From assembly GCA_017303615.1 (NCBI GenBank), contig JAFLCK010000016.1, forward strand, positions 1-64,000: DNA of 64,000 nucleotides, in the 5' to 3' direction. This DNA comes from Obscuribacter phosphatis_A. Its GTDB lineage: Bacteria > Cyanobacteriota > Vampirovibrionia > Obscuribacterales > Obscuribacteraceae. The position numbers were made by a program, and so were the translations under genes. The notes beneath the pieces are model-generated. The model did not search any database. It worked only from the letters and a program-made list of their open reading frames with translations, and was not told the DNA's origin. Shown piece by piece: positions 19,148 to 28,653 of the stretch; the first letter of the stretch is position 1; every line of letters begins with the position of its first letter.

Positions 19148-19834
19148 ATGAAAAAACTATTGATTGTCGATGACGAAGTGGATATCGTCGCCAGCATACA
19201 GTATGTACTAAACGGTGAAGGCTTTTCCACATTAATAGCCCACGATGGTCTAAAAGCCATGCAACTTTATGAAAGCGAGCGCCCCGACCTGGTCATACTT
19301 GACCTGATGATGCCGGGTATCGACGGTCTAGAGGTTTGCCGCCGCATTCGCTCGGCAGACAAACGCACACCTATTTTGATGCTCACCGCCCGTACCTCTG
19401 AAATTGATACTGTGGTTGGTTTAGAGCTTGGTGCCAATGACTATATCGCCAAACCGGTGCGCCTCAGAGAACTGGTGGCCAGGGTCAAGGCTCATCTCAG
19501 AGAAACCCCGCAGGTGCAAGACACCAACACCAAAGGCATAAAGCTGGGCGATCTCTTTATTGATCTAGAGAGCCGTACTGTTTCAGTGGCTGAAAAAGCG
19601 GTTGACCTTACATTTAAAGAGTTTGAGCTTCTTTTAGCCATGGCCAGGCAGCCAAACCGGGTCTTTAGCCGCGACCAGCTTTTTGCCCAGGTATGGGGCT
19701 CCGACTTTCTGGGCGAAAGTCGCACAGTCGATGTGCATATTCGTTATTTGCGCGAGAAACTAGAAGCCAATCCCAGCCAGCCTAAGCATATTTTGACTGT
19801 GCGTGGTGTCGGTTATCGCCTGGTCTGGGACTGA
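19148..19834 (+). CDS. OmpR/PhoB-family response regulator
   Basis: A 228-aa protein with a receiver domain (LLIVDDE acidic pair, phospho-acceptor Asp52 in LVILDLMMPGIDG, Lys102 in IAKPVR) and a winged-helix DNA-binding domain ending with the family signature VDVHIRYLREKLE and VRGVGYRLVW. It is of normal family length. AAGGTGAG upstream of the ATG is a good ribosome site. No cognate kinase is adjacent, so the partner is encoded elsewhere or the protein is an orphan. It resembles the cyanobacterial RpaA/RpaB class, but orthology cannot be settled by eye. Confidence 0.93.
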   Translation: MKKLLIVDDEVDIVASIQYVLNGEGFSTLIAHDGLKAMQLYESERPDLVILDLMMPGIDGLEVCRRIRSADKRTPILMLTARTSEIDTVVGLELGANDYIAKPVRLRELVARVKAHLRETPQVQDTNTKGIKLGDLFIDLESRTVSVAEKAVDLTFKEFELLLAMARQPNRVFSRDQLFAQVWGSDFLGESRTVDVHIRYLREKLEANPSQPKHILTVRGVGYRLVWD

Positions 19835-20030
19835 TTTCTAGCCAGACCAATGAGCCGAGAGACTCTCACCTTACGCCAGGCTGTCAAGCGGGGTGCGCTT
19901 TTGGCTTGTAGATTAAGCCTGGCTAAAAGGCGATTTTGCTCCGACCTTATGCGTATTCTTCCCAGTGACATATTCCCCTGCCGAGCCTAAACTGACTTCA
20001 TATTCTTGGCGAGCGGGTAGCAAACAACAG

Positions 20031-21218
20031 ATGAAATACAAAGCAATTCTTCTCGGAGTGAATGTAGCGGCTTCTCTGCCCGTTGTCATTTCGCAGTCGG
20101 CTGAAGCTCAGAATGCCACAGCCAAGAGCACAGAAGATTTCATTCGCGCCGGTATGAGCCGCCAGGTTAGCCAACCGGCACCTAAGCTTGTGGCTATGAA
20201 GCCATCTTTTATTTTGCAGTCGGCAAGCCAAGTCGGTGGCGCCACTGAGAAGTTTTCGTCGGCAAAGGCCGTGCACACTAGGCAGTCTCTCGGTAGCGAG
20301 AGTGTGAAACTTAGACCCTTTGTACCTGGGCGCAAACTACCCAGTCGTTCTGAGCTGGAAGCCGCCAGAATGGGACATCCGAGTTTGGATGAGTCTCAAA
20401 GTCGCCTGGCTGGAACCGTGGAAATGGGCTATGGTGCCGCTGCTTCCGATACATACAACAGTCAGGGCTACGGCAGCTATAGTCAGATGGACGTGGCTCG
20501 CAGCGCCATGCGCGGCAAATTGCAGAAAGCCGCTCAGTTTGCCGGACAGTTCGAGTCTAAAGTGCGTTCTCGGGTTTTGCCCGGTCAAAAGCTAGTTAGC
20601 CCCGGTCAGGTCAATCAGGCTGTGGCGCCCACTGGTTCGCCTTTGCCCCCTGGTCCCAGCGAAGACGAATGGACCGAAATGGCCAAATCTGTTGGGCAGA
20701 AGCAAGGTGTAGAAAGTTCGGGGGATTCTTCCGAGTTTGCCGAGTTGGCAAGACAGATGAAAGAGATGCATGGTGAGAAAGCCGGTGCCGGTAATCCGAG
20801 CTTTGCTGCTGGACCGCCGCCTTTTCCTCTTAGTTTAATTCCCGAGGCTTCTCTAAAACAGTTTATTGGTGGTAAAGGCGGTCATGCTGCGCCAAGTGCT
20901 GCTGTAGCTGCGGCACCCATGGCTTCGTCCTCGAGACCTCCAGCCAGCCATTTCGGTTCTTGGCACGGTCAAAGTGCTACGCCTTCTGCGCATCACTCTA
21001 ATTTGCAACCTTCCGGTTTTCATACCTATTTGACAGCCGCCAACAGTTCGCGAACATCTAGTGCTTTCAAGCAGTATGCTCCGGCTCAGATGCGTTCGGG
21101 TAAGCGTCAAGCGCCGCGCCTGGGAAGCAAAGATAAGGCTGTCCAATATCAAGGACAAGCAGCTGCGCCCAAGCCTGCCACCATGGCTGTATACGGCGAA
21201 TATTCCTCTAGTCTCTAA
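20031..21218 (+). CDS. Secreted low-complexity protein, unknown
   Basis: A 395-aa protein from ATG 20031, preferred because it begins a signal peptide (KYKAILLGVNVAASLPVVISQSAEAQ); an upstream GTG at 19965 would bury it. The mature part is rich in Ser, Ala, Gln, Pro and Gly without clear domains; a central EDEWTEMAKS...EFAELARQMKEM segment is helical. There is no recognised family. Possibly a disordered surface or envelope protein. Confidence 0.6.
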   Translation: MKYKAILLGVNVAASLPVVISQSAEAQNATAKSTEDFIRAGMSRQVSQPAPKLVAMKPSFILQSASQVGGATEKFSSAKAVHTRQSLGSESVKLRPFVPGRKLPSRSELEAARMGHPSLDESQSRLAGTVEMGYGAAASDTYNSQGYGSYSQMDVARSAMRGKLQKAAQFAGQFESKVRSRVLPGQKLVSPGQVNQAVAPTGSPLPPGPSEDEWTEMAKSVGQKQGVESSGDSSEFAELARQMKEMHGEKAGAGNPSFAAGPPPFPLSLIPEASLKQFIGGKGGHAAPSAAVAAAPMASSSRPPASHFGSWHGQSATPSAHHSNLQPSGFHTYLTAANSSRTSSAFKQYAPAQMRSGKRQAPRLGSKDKAVQYQGQAAAPKPATMAVYGEYSSSL

Positions 21219-21240
21219 ATATTTGCTGTCCAGAATTTAT

Positions 21241-21295
21241 CTGAAGTGGATAGATATAAAATAAGTGCAAGCACTTGTTCACTTCAGGGGTTTAA
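21241..21295 (+). promoter_or_regulatory. Promoter-like -10 within nested inverted repeats, before the CHAT gene
   Basis: CTGAAGTG (21241-21248) and CACTTCAG (21280-21287) form a perfect 8-bp outer inverted repeat. Inside it lie TATAAAAT (21255-21262) and the palindrome AAGTGC-AA-GCACTT (21263-21276). AGGGG at 21286-21290 serves as ribosome site for ATG 21296. This suggests operator control or a structured leader. Confidence 0.5.
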
Positions 21296-24016
21296 ATGGG
21301 CGAAGAAAGTCTAGAACAGAAACTGAGACAGATTGAGTCGCTCGGTGAAAGTGCTTTTGAAAAGCTCAGAGCCAACGAGCCACAGCAAGCTGTAAGTGAT
21401 CTCGAGCAGGCTATCGGTCTGACCGAAGCACTTGGTATCGAGCGCCTGCAGATAGTGCTCAAGACTTACCTGGCTCAAGCTGAAAAGATGCTTGGTCATG
21501 ATGAAGTGGCTTTTCGTCGCTTTGAAGAGATAATTGCCTTAACTTCTAGGCAAGAAGGTTTTGCTGATTTAGAAATTATTGCCCGCGTTTTTCTGGCTGA
21601 GATGCTCAAAGACAAAGGCGAATTCAACAAGGCTTTGAAACATTTTGAATTCGCCTACAACCTTGCTTCCTTTATCAAAGATACTGCCTCAATGGAACTT
21701 TCGGCCGGCAACCTTGGTTCGGTCACCTTTAGTTTGGGCAATCTTGAAGCCGCTTGCGATTGGTTTAAGACCGCCCTCGATCTTTCTTCCGACAAAACAG
21801 ACAACCTGTCTTTGTGGCTTGGCAGCCTTGGCTTAACCATGAGCGAACTAGGCCAGTTCGATAAAGCTCGGCAGTACTACCAAGACTCTTATGAATTAGC
21901 CAAAAAGAATGGCGATTATTTGACCATGAGTATTTGCCGGGGCTCGATAGGTAATATCGACTTTGAAGCCGGCAGTTATGAAGCATCAAGCCAGGCTTAT
22001 GAAGAAGCGCGAAATTTGGCTAAACAAGCGGGTGATGAGCGTCGCGAAGGTATCTGGCTGGGCAATGTCGGCATCGCCGCCAGCCGTTGCGGCGACCAAG
22101 ACAAAGCTTTGCTTAGTTTGCAGGAAGCGCTCGCGCTCGCCACCACCATTGGTGACAAGCAGTCGATGGCTGCGCATCTAGACAGCTTGGGCGACTGTTT
22201 TAAAGCCAAGGGCGACCCGGCTAAGTCATCAGAGTATTATTTGCAAGCCGTCGAACTCTCTCGCCAAATAGAAGATCGCATGGGTGAACGCATTTATCTG
22301 GCAAACCTGGCTCGCCTCAAGAAAGAGCAAGGTGAACTCAACCCGGCTTATGAATATTTTGTTCAAGCTTCTGAACTTTTCGACGAGCAGCGCGGACAGA
22401 TCAAAGCCGATGACCTCAAGACCAGCTTTGCCGATCGCGGGCAGACTCTCTATCGCGACCTGATTGCTACCTGTTTGTCGATGGGCAAGCGTGTTGAAGC
22501 TCTAGAGTTTGTCGGCCGGGCAAAATCAAGAGCCTTGCTCGATCTTTTGAGTAATTCTCCGATAGATATCTCTGCCATCGCTAGCACTACTGGTGGTGCA
22601 GACCAAGCGATCAGAACCTTGATTGCCCGCGAGGCCGATCTGCGTGCCCAGATTGCTCAGTTGGAAAGACTGTATTGGAAAGGCGATGGCGGCCCATCTT
22701 TTAGTCAGTACCGCGGTGCTCAGCCCAGCCAAGAAGATACACGCGCCCTTTACGGGCAATGGCGGGAAGTGCTCAATCAGCTTAAGCGCAGGCATCCCAA
22801 TTATGCCGGTTTGGTTTCTTCCACCACCTTGCGTTATGAAGAGATTAAGTCGCTTTGGATAGATGGGCTGCTTAAAGACGACACGGCTATCGTCGAATTC
22901 TTCCTCACCGAAGAATATATGTTGGCGGCGCTTGCCACCAGTGAGCAGTCAGAGAGCCCGCCCACTCACATGATTTTCGACCAAGCCGAAATCGCCAAGC
23001 TCAAGAGCGATGTTTCTACATTTTTAGAAATGAGTTCGACCGAGGGCTGGGAAGTGCCGGTCAGTTTGTGTAAGCGCCTCTATAGTCGCTTGCTTGGCGA
23101 TTTACTTGAGAAAGTGCCGGCATCGGTTAAGCGCTTGGTTCTTGTCCCGCATGGTGTGCTCTATCATTTACCCTTGGCCGCCTTGCATGACGGCAAAGGC
23201 TATCTCTGCCAGCGCTATTCCACATCTTATGTGCCCTCAGTCTCTGTGATTCCGCTTCTGGCGCGCAATTTGTCCCGGCGTCTTTCGGGACGTATAGGCA
23301 AACTCGGTAAGGATAAGGATGGTGGCGCATCGTATTTGGTATCAGCGATAAGCGATTATTCCAAGACAAGAGAGAGCGGTATGGTCTTTAGCTCTCGCTT
23401 GCGTTCTTCCTCTGGGTTGGAAGATCTAGCCTATACCATGGAAGAAGCCAAGTCTATCGCCGATCTTGGTAAGTCTTTGGCCCAGGCTGATACAGAAGTC
23501 GAAGCCAGACTGATTACAAACGAAGAAGTGAAGCAGGCGCTGCCTACTATGTTCGGTCAATATGAAGTGGTGCACTTTGCCGGACATGCCGTCTTTAACC
23601 ATGAAGAGCCGCTTGCATCCGGCTTGGTGCTTTCAGACGGCAGTATACTTTCAGCTGCTTCTATTCTCGAAGGCAATTCTTTGCGCACCGAGAAGGGTTT
23701 TCTTTTGGTGCTTTCAGCTTGCCAGACCGGGGTGAGTGTGGTCACCGAGGGTGGTGAAATTCTCGGTCTGACCAGAGCTTTGATGTATGCCGGCATGCCC
23801 AATTTGGTGCTCTCTCTCTGGGAGGTTGCCGACCGCTCCACTTCCGACCTTATGCAAGATTTTCATATGAGTCTGGCTGGTCGTTCAATTAAAGAAGACT
23901 TGGCTGCTTCGGTGGATTCCATAGCCGGGGCCTTGCGTACGGCGCAGATGAAAGCCATAGAAGAGAAGCAGCCGATTCATGCCTGGGCTCCTTTCATCCA
24001 TTTCGGCATAGATTAA
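21296..24016 (+). CDS. TPR-CHAT protease
   Basis: A 906-aa protein. The first ~420 residues are TPRs, for example ELGQFDKARQYYQDSYELAKKNGD and AKGDPAKSSEYYLQAVELSRQ. The C-terminal ~300 residues form a CHAT (caspase HetF-associated with TPRs) domain: LVLVPHGVLYHLPLAAL, then VVHFAGHA with the likely catalytic His764, and LLVLSACQTG with Cys809, followed by RALMYAGMPNLVLSLWEV. Both catalytic residues are present, so it is probably an active cysteine protease. CHAT-TPR proteins act in cyanobacterial differentiation (HetF) and as effectors of some phage-defence systems. There is no signal peptide. Confidence 0.92.
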   Translation: MGEESLEQKLRQIESLGESAFEKLRANEPQQAVSDLEQAIGLTEALGIERLQIVLKTYLAQAEKMLGHDEVAFRRFEEIIALTSRQEGFADLEIIARVFLAEMLKDKGEFNKALKHFEFAYNLASFIKDTASMELSAGNLGSVTFSLGNLEAACDWFKTALDLSSDKTDNLSLWLGSLGLTMSELGQFDKARQYYQDSYELAKKNGDYLTMSICRGSIGNIDFEAGSYEASSQAYEEARNLAKQAGDERREGIWLGNVGIAASRCGDQDKALLSLQEALALATTIGDKQSMAAHLDSLGDCFKAKGDPAKSSEYYLQAVELSRQIEDRMGERIYLANLARLKKEQGELNPAYEYFVQASELFDEQRGQIKADDLKTSFADRGQTLYRDLIATCLSMGKRVEALEFVGRAKSRALLDLLSNSPIDISAIASTTGGADQAIRTLIAREADLRAQIAQLERLYWKGDGGPSFSQYRGAQPSQEDTRALYGQWREVLNQLKRRHPNYAGLVSSTTLRYEEIKSLWIDGLLKDDTAIVEFFLTEEYMLAALATSEQSESPPTHMIFDQAEIAKLKSDVSTFLEMSSTEGWEVPVSLCKRLYSRLLGDLLEKVPASVKRLVLVPHGVLYHLPLAALHDGKGYLCQRYSTSYVPSVSVIPLLARNLSRRLSGRIGKLGKDKDGGASYLVSAISDYSKTRESGMVFSSRLRSSSGLEDLAYTMEEAKSIADLGKSLAQADTEVEARLITNEEVKQALPTMFGQYEVVHFAGHAVFNHEEPLASGLVLSDGSILSAASILEGNSLRTEKGFLLVLSACQTGVSVVTEGGEILGLTRALMYAGMPNLVLSLWEVADRSTSDLMQDFHMSLAGRSIKEDLAASVDSIAGALRTAQMKAIEEKQPIHAWAPFIHFGID

Positions 24017-24036
24017 GCAGCCTCCGGCAAGCTTTG

Positions 24037-24074
24037 TTATACTGAAGAGCCTGTTAGGTTTTTCGGAGTTTCAT
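24037..24074 (+). promoter_or_regulatory. Probable -10 and ribosome site of the Spy-like gene
   Basis: A TTATACT -10-like box follows the CHAT stop by about 20 bases, and CGGAG sits seven to eight bases before ATG 24075. The gene may have its own promoter as well as read-through. Confidence 0.35.
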
Positions 24075-24782
24075 ATGTCCGGTCTTGATTTCGCTCGCCT
24101 TGGCAAAATGCCAAATGCTGTCATGCTCTGCGCTTCTTCCCTGGCTTTTGCCTCAGGTCTGATTTTGGTCAGTGGTTTCATAAGCTCAGAGGCTGGAGCC
24201 CGAAACAGCGATGAGTTCTATTCAGATGGTGGTCTCAAGCCGATCAAGACCAGCCCTATTTTGCCATCCGGGACTATTTTGCCTAATACTGTTTCGCCAA
24301 ATAATGGTCTACCTAGTACTGTCTTGCCGGCTGGAGCCGGGGTGGGCCTATCTGACATTGAGAGAGACCTTGCCGGAGTTGGCGATAGTGGACATAAAAG
24401 TTCTTCTAAGGCTGCTAATGCCGAGGCTCACCGTGTGCCAGCCGGTTCCGAAATGGTCAAGCGTGACCCGCTCAAAATTTATAGAGAGAGCGGCATCGAC
24501 TCTGAACAGGAGCAAAAGATAAGAAGGCTGGCTAAAGAGTTTGAAGACCAGCAGCGGGTGCGTCTCAGACTGCTTGGTAATATGCTTAAAGATATGCGCA
24601 GTTTGGAGCTGGAGCCAGCGCCCGATGAAGATAAAGTGATGTCGAAGCAGGGCGAAATCAACAAAGTGCAGAATGAAATCAATAACGAGCGCATCAAGCT
24701 CTTGCTGGCTATTCGCAATGTGCTGACAGTTGAGCAAAAGCAGCGTCTAGTCTCTAATATTCAAAGACTGAGCGGGCAATAG
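24075..24782 (+). CDS. Spy/CpxP-like periplasmic protein
   Basis: A 235-aa protein with an N-terminal hydrophobic export segment (VMLCASSLAFASGLILVSGFIS). A disordered Pro/Ser stretch is followed by a charged helical C-terminal half with EQEQKIRRLAKEFEDQQRVRL and LTVEQKQRL, matching the LTxxQ motif of the Spy/CpxP family of periplasmic chaperones and envelope-stress sensors. It lies 58 bp after the CHAT protease gene. The family call rests on the motif and helical pattern, so it is moderate. Confidence 0.6.
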   Translation: MSGLDFARLGKMPNAVMLCASSLAFASGLILVSGFISSEAGARNSDEFYSDGGLKPIKTSPILPSGTILPNTVSPNNGLPSTVLPAGAGVGLSDIERDLAGVGDSGHKSSSKAANAEAHRVPAGSEMVKRDPLKIYRESGIDSEQEQKIRRLAKEFEDQQRVRLRLLGNMLKDMRSLELEPAPDEDKVMSKQGEINKVQNEINNERIKLLLAIRNVLTVEQKQRLVSNIQRLSGQ

Positions 24783-24818
24783 AGACTGAGCAGGCAATAG
24801 AGACTGAGCGAGCAATAG
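24765..24818. repeat. 18-bp tandem repeat (x3) across a stop codon
   Basis: Three consecutive units of AGACTGAGCgGGCAATAG differ at one or two positions. The TAG stop of the Spy-like gene ends the first unit. Confidence 0.85.
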
Positions 24819-24865
24819 ACTGCTCAGCTGTCTCTGTCTAGTCAGGCAAATATAAGAATAGAAAT

Positions 24866-25510
24866 TTAGGCTCTGCTTGCTGTAAATTGCACTGTGGCAA
24901 AGCTTGGGCTGAAGTCTATACGGGTGATTGAACCGGTCGGTATATTGAAACGCCAGAAATTGGCGATAGGCATCTCAAGGGCGTAGACGAGACTAGAGCG
25001 AATAATGCCCGAATGCGTCACCATACAGAGGGTCTTACCGGCATAGTCTTTATTGCGGGTGAGTTTATCAATAGCTTTCCCGATACGGTCTGCCAGTGCG
25101 CTAATTGATTCACCACCGGGGGGCGCATTTCCGATTGGATCTTTGCACCAGGCTTGATACTGTTCCGGACTATTTTTCTTTATGTCTAGATATGTGCGCC
25201 CTTCCCAATCACCCACCTGCCATTCTTCAAAACCTTCTACTTCTTCGGTCTCTAAATTGAATTTTGCCACCAGTGGTTCGGCTGACTGTTTGACCCTCAA
25301 GGCTGTGCCTCTAAGAATTTTGTCGGGGTTGCGACCCTTGAGCAAGCTCTCTAGATGCCCAGCTGCCGATTGTGCTTGCTCTGCCCCTTTTTCAGTAAGA
25401 GGCAAATCCGGATTGCTGTATAAAAGTCCCATTTCGGTGGCCATTGTGTGACCATGTCTGAGAAAGTATATGGTGGTGACTTCTTCAAGAGGATGCAGTT
25501 CTTCGCTCAT
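24866..25510 (-). CDS. Histidine phosphatase family protein
   Basis: A 214-aa protein with the phosphohistidine motif FLRHGHT near the N-terminus, the acidic catalytic region FEEWQVGDWEGRTY, PPGGES, and the second His in VTHSGIIRSSLVYAL. These are hallmarks of the cofactor-independent phosphoglycerate mutase/acid phosphatase superfamily (CobC, GpmB-like). The substrate cannot be assigned. Cytoplasmic, normal length. It is convergent with the Spy-like gene. Confidence 0.9.
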   Translation of the reverse strand: MSEELHPLEEVTTIYFLRHGHTMATEMGLLYSNPDLPLTEKGAEQAQSAAGHLESLLKGRNPDKILRGTALRVKQSAEPLVAKFNLETEEVEGFEEWQVGDWEGRTYLDIKKNSPEQYQAWCKDPIGNAPPGGESISALADRIGKAIDKLTRNKDYAGKTLCMVTHSGIIRSSLVYALEMPIANFWRFNIPTGSITRIDFSPSFATVQFTASRA

Positions 25511-25628
25511 TTTTTATAGTCCTAAAAGTTTTCTCTGCAAGGTTTCTGCAGTTTTTGTGCAAGTTTTTTGCAAAAATTTTCAGCGATTTTTTTTTGCTTG
25601 GTTTGATTTGGCGGCTACGCCGATTTGC

Positions 25629-26330
25629 TTATGTCCCTAACTTTGCCGAAGATTGAGGCGGCTTCATGCCATAAATTGAGCAAATAGCAAAGAGCTTTTG
25701 CACTTGCTCTTCGCTTAGAACTTCGACTTTACCGAGTTGTCTGGAAATTAGCAAGGTTTGTGCATAATGTTCCAAAGTTTCAAGCAAATAAAAGGCATCA
25801 AATATAGTTCTACCGACTGTAAGTGATCCATGGTTTTTGAGCAGCAAGCAGTCTGAAGTCTTTACTATCTCTCTAATGCTTTCAGAGACCTCGATGGTGC
25901 TTGGTGTTGCATATGGTGCGACTGGTACGGTGCCCAGCGCCAACACCGCTTCCGGCAAAATAGGGGCATCGAGAGCTATGCCTGCCACTGTAAAGGCCAC
26001 GGCTGTTTCAGGATGGGCATGCACAACCGCCCTGATATCAGGTCTTTCCGCATAAACAGTGAGGTGCATTGCCAGTTCGGTAGAAGGTTTTTTGCTTTGC
26101 TTGAGGCTTTCCCCGATTAGATCTCCATCAAGATTTGTAACCAGAAAATCAGACACACTTAATCTGGCTTTGCAGACTCCCCTTGGGGTTGTCAGTACTC
26201 TGCCCTCATCTAATCTTATGCTGAAGTTACCTTCAGTTCCGCAAAGATAGCCTCTTTCATAAGCTAGCTTGGAAACTGCCAGCATTTCGCTGCGCGCCTT
26301 AAACTCGTTTAATGGATTCATCTGACTCAC
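25629..26330 (-). CDS. Class II aldolase/adducin family protein
   Basis: A 233-aa protein with GTEGNFSIRL (phosphate/substrate loop), the zinc ligands HAHPE and the later KNHGSLTVG (third His), and the general-base Glu in KPSTELAMHL. The family includes L-fuculose-1-phosphate aldolase, L-ribulose-5-phosphate 4-epimerase and MtnB dehydratase. The complete zinc site argues for an active enzyme; substrate is undetermined. It is divergent from the SH3b gene, with about 150 bp of shared upstream sequence. Confidence 0.9.
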   Translation of the reverse strand: MSQMNPLNEFKARSEMLAVSKLAYERGYLCGTEGNFSIRLDEGRVLTTPRGVCKARLSVSDFLVTNLDGDLIGESLKQSKKPSTELAMHLTVYAERPDIRAVVHAHPETAVAFTVAGIALDAPILPEAVLALGTVPVAPYATPSTIEVSESIREIVKTSDCLLLKNHGSLTVGRTIFDAFYLLETLEHYAQTLLISRQLGKVEVLSEEQVQKLFAICSIYGMKPPQSSAKLGT

Positions 26331-26486
26331 TATAAACTGAACTTTAATCTGAACTTAAAACCGATCAACCTTCAAAATCGGCTATTCATGAGTATTATAT
26401 ACAGTCGCTCGGTCTCCAAGCGGAAGGAGCGGATATCCCAGGCTTGAATTTTGGACCAGGGATTTCTTAAGACAATAGGCTCGACT

Positions 26487-28565
26487 ATGCGCTGTCCCGA
26501 ATGTTCAACTCGCAATTCTGTAGCTGCACTGAAGTGCACGCAGTGCGGCTCGCGCTTTAAGCGTCGACCCCTGCCCATCGGTCTTTTAGCCGGCATTGCT
26601 GGAGCCGTCGTTCTCTTTGTCTCCATTATGGGTGCTGTAGCCATTGTTCCGGGGATGTTCAATCCCGAATCAAGCTTGCAGAAAATCGCCAAACAAGTAG
26701 CTCGCGGACCCAAGAACGCAAGAGATGCCGAGCGCATGAAGGCTGAGTTGGAAGATGCCGTAAAGCGTTATCTAGAGAAACATACCGACCTCAGCGCCGA
26801 AGAGCTTGGTGCCAAACTCCGGGCCATGTTCCCAAGTTCGGTCTATGAGATCAGCGCCTTCGATTTGCCTCGCAATATCAAACTGATAGAGATAGACACA
26901 CTGCTTCAATCATCTAACTATCTTATTAGTAAGAACCATGTTTTTGTGCTCAGAGGCTTTGAAGTTTTTGATGCCGCTAGAGCCTTTGATGATTCGACCG
27001 GCCCGGTTTTGGCTATGGTTGGGCACCGCAATGCGCAGAGCGGCAGACACCCACAAGTGAGACTGCTGGCTCTTTTACCCGACGGCTTCAAAGCCCGCCC
27101 GGAAGACAGTGTGCCTCATTTTACTGGTGATGGCTCTGCCACATTCAATGCCAACGGCAAAGATATCGACCTAGATCTTTCTTTGATTTCGAGAGCCGTG
27201 CAAGAAGGGCTCTTTGATATGCAGAGCTTGCAGACAAGTGGCTTGAGAGACGAAAATCTCAAGGTGAAGTTGACCTTTGTCGATGGCAAGTACAAACTAT
27301 CTGATACAAACGGGTCTTCCGCCCTTGCTGCTTTGCGAGCAGCTGCCTTTGTGCTTTCTGATGCCAGTGCCAAAGGGCGCTTTCAAGAATTTTTCAGCCC
27401 GCAGGCTGCCGCTGCAATAGACAAAATTGGCAAGCTCAAGACTTGTCCGCCCGAGTTTGAGGTGAAGCGCTTAGGCTCTGGTGCTGTCACAACTACGACT
27501 ACTACTAATACCGCTTCTGCCGGCTCTTCTAATCAGGACGGTTCAGACAGTAGGCGGCGTAGTCGCAGGCATCGCCGGCGCTACCAGTCAAATAATGCAC
27601 CAACAATCGTCACCACTAAAGTTTCAGGTTTCAAGTATTTGTTGGCAAACCCTGATGATGCCTTAGAAATCACTCTGAGTCAGAGCAAAGACCGCTTTCA
27701 GATTGCCGAAATTAAACGCTCTAATATGCGTCTTGCCAAAGCTGCGACCAGCGCCTCCATAGACCCTGGGCAAGAGGTGCCTTATGAAGATAAGACCTCT
27801 AATCTCGTCGATAAGCTTTTGGATTCCCCCGACCCTGTGCTGCCGGCTAGTGAACGCCTCAGTGCCACTTCTGTGATGCCGAGCACTTCCTCAGGGGTGA
27901 CGACCAACCAACCTGAAGTCTCAAAAGTAGTAGAGAAACAGATTGTCGGTGAAGCTGCCTTTATCGATGCCACCAGCCCCACCGTCAAAGTGCGTAAGGG
28001 TCCAAGTACCGGCTATCAGCCTATTTCGGAGGCTGCCAAAGGCACCCAGCTTGAAGTAATAGGTAAACAAGACGGTTGGTACAAAGTGCGAGTAAACGGC
28101 AAAGAAGGCTTTATCTATGGCGCTTTTGTTAATTGCAAAACTGCCGATGCTTACACAACCGGCACCCTCACCCGCAGTAAGTCAATCAAAGATGCCAACA
28201 ACCACACCATCACGCGGGCTCAGAACGGGGACCGACTGGTGGTTCTAACCGGCTCTACCAGTGATAGATACAAAGTGCAGCTTTCAGACGGTCGTATTGG
28301 CTTTATCGATAAAGATGCGCTCAGTCTAGCCGGTGCACCGCCAGTTGGTGTTGCTCCGTCTGCTACTTCTACTCCGGCTCCTCAACCCGCTCCAGTCGTG
28401 ATCAAGTCGCAAAGCAAGCCGGCTCCGCAGCCGGCCGCTCAAGTGTCTCCGGCGCCTACCAAGCCAAGTACTTCTTCTCATTCAGAAAGACGACGCAGCC
28501 GCCGCTCTCGCTCGCACAATAGCGAACAGAGCAAGCCGGAAGAAATGCCTCAATTTGTTCCATAG
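26487..28565 (+). CDS. Zinc-ribbon membrane protein with two SH3b domains
   Basis: A 692-aa protein from ATG 26487, chosen because it begins directly with a zinc ribbon (CPEC...CTQC). A transmembrane segment follows (LPIGLLAGIAGAVVLFVSIMGAVAIV). The extracytoplasmic part has a large alpha/beta region, a basic Ser/Arg patch (RRRSRRHRRR) and two bacterial SH3 domains near 500-615: VKVRKGPSTGYQPI...GWYKVRVNGKEGFIYG and a second ending VQLSDGRIGFID. A Pro/Ala/Ser tail ends in another basic SR-rich patch. SH3b domains usually bind peptidoglycan or metal sites. Probably an envelope sensor or wall-binding protein. Confidence 0.75.
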   Translation: MRCPECSTRNSVAALKCTQCGSRFKRRPLPIGLLAGIAGAVVLFVSIMGAVAIVPGMFNPESSLQKIAKQVARGPKNARDAERMKAELEDAVKRYLEKHTDLSAEELGAKLRAMFPSSVYEISAFDLPRNIKLIEIDTLLQSSNYLISKNHVFVLRGFEVFDAARAFDDSTGPVLAMVGHRNAQSGRHPQVRLLALLPDGFKARPEDSVPHFTGDGSATFNANGKDIDLDLSLISRAVQEGLFDMQSLQTSGLRDENLKVKLTFVDGKYKLSDTNGSSALAALRAAAFVLSDASAKGRFQEFFSPQAAAAIDKIGKLKTCPPEFEVKRLGSGAVTTTTTTNTASAGSSNQDGSDSRRRSRRHRRRYQSNNAPTIVTTKVSGFKYLLANPDDALEITLSQSKDRFQIAEIKRSNMRLAKAATSASIDPGQEVPYEDKTSNLVDKLLDSPDPVLPASERLSATSVMPSTSSGVTTNQPEVSKVVEKQIVGEAAFIDATSPTVKVRKGPSTGYQPISEAAKGTQLEVIGKQDGWYKVRVNGKEGFIYGAFVNCKTADAYTTGTLTRSKSIKDANNHTITRAQNGDRLVVLTGSTSDRYKVQLSDGRIGFIDKDALSLAGAPPVGVAPSATSTPAPQPAPVVIKSQSKPAPQPAAQVSPAPTKPSTSSHSERRRSRRSRSHNSEQSKPEEMPQFVP

Positions 28566-28634
28566 GGCGCTTTCCTCAAGTATTAAGAGCGGCAATACTT
28601 TGCCTGGTTGACTTCTGGAGGCGCGACCCTTTTG

Positions 28635-28643
28635 TGGTATATT
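28635..28643 (+). promoter_or_regulatory. Extended -10 promoter of tRNA-Pro
   Basis: TGGTATATT is an extended -10 element eleven bases before the mature tRNA 5' end. TTGACT upstream is too far away (24 bp) to be a normal -35. Confidence 0.45.
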
Positions 28644-28653
28644 AGGCATCTAA

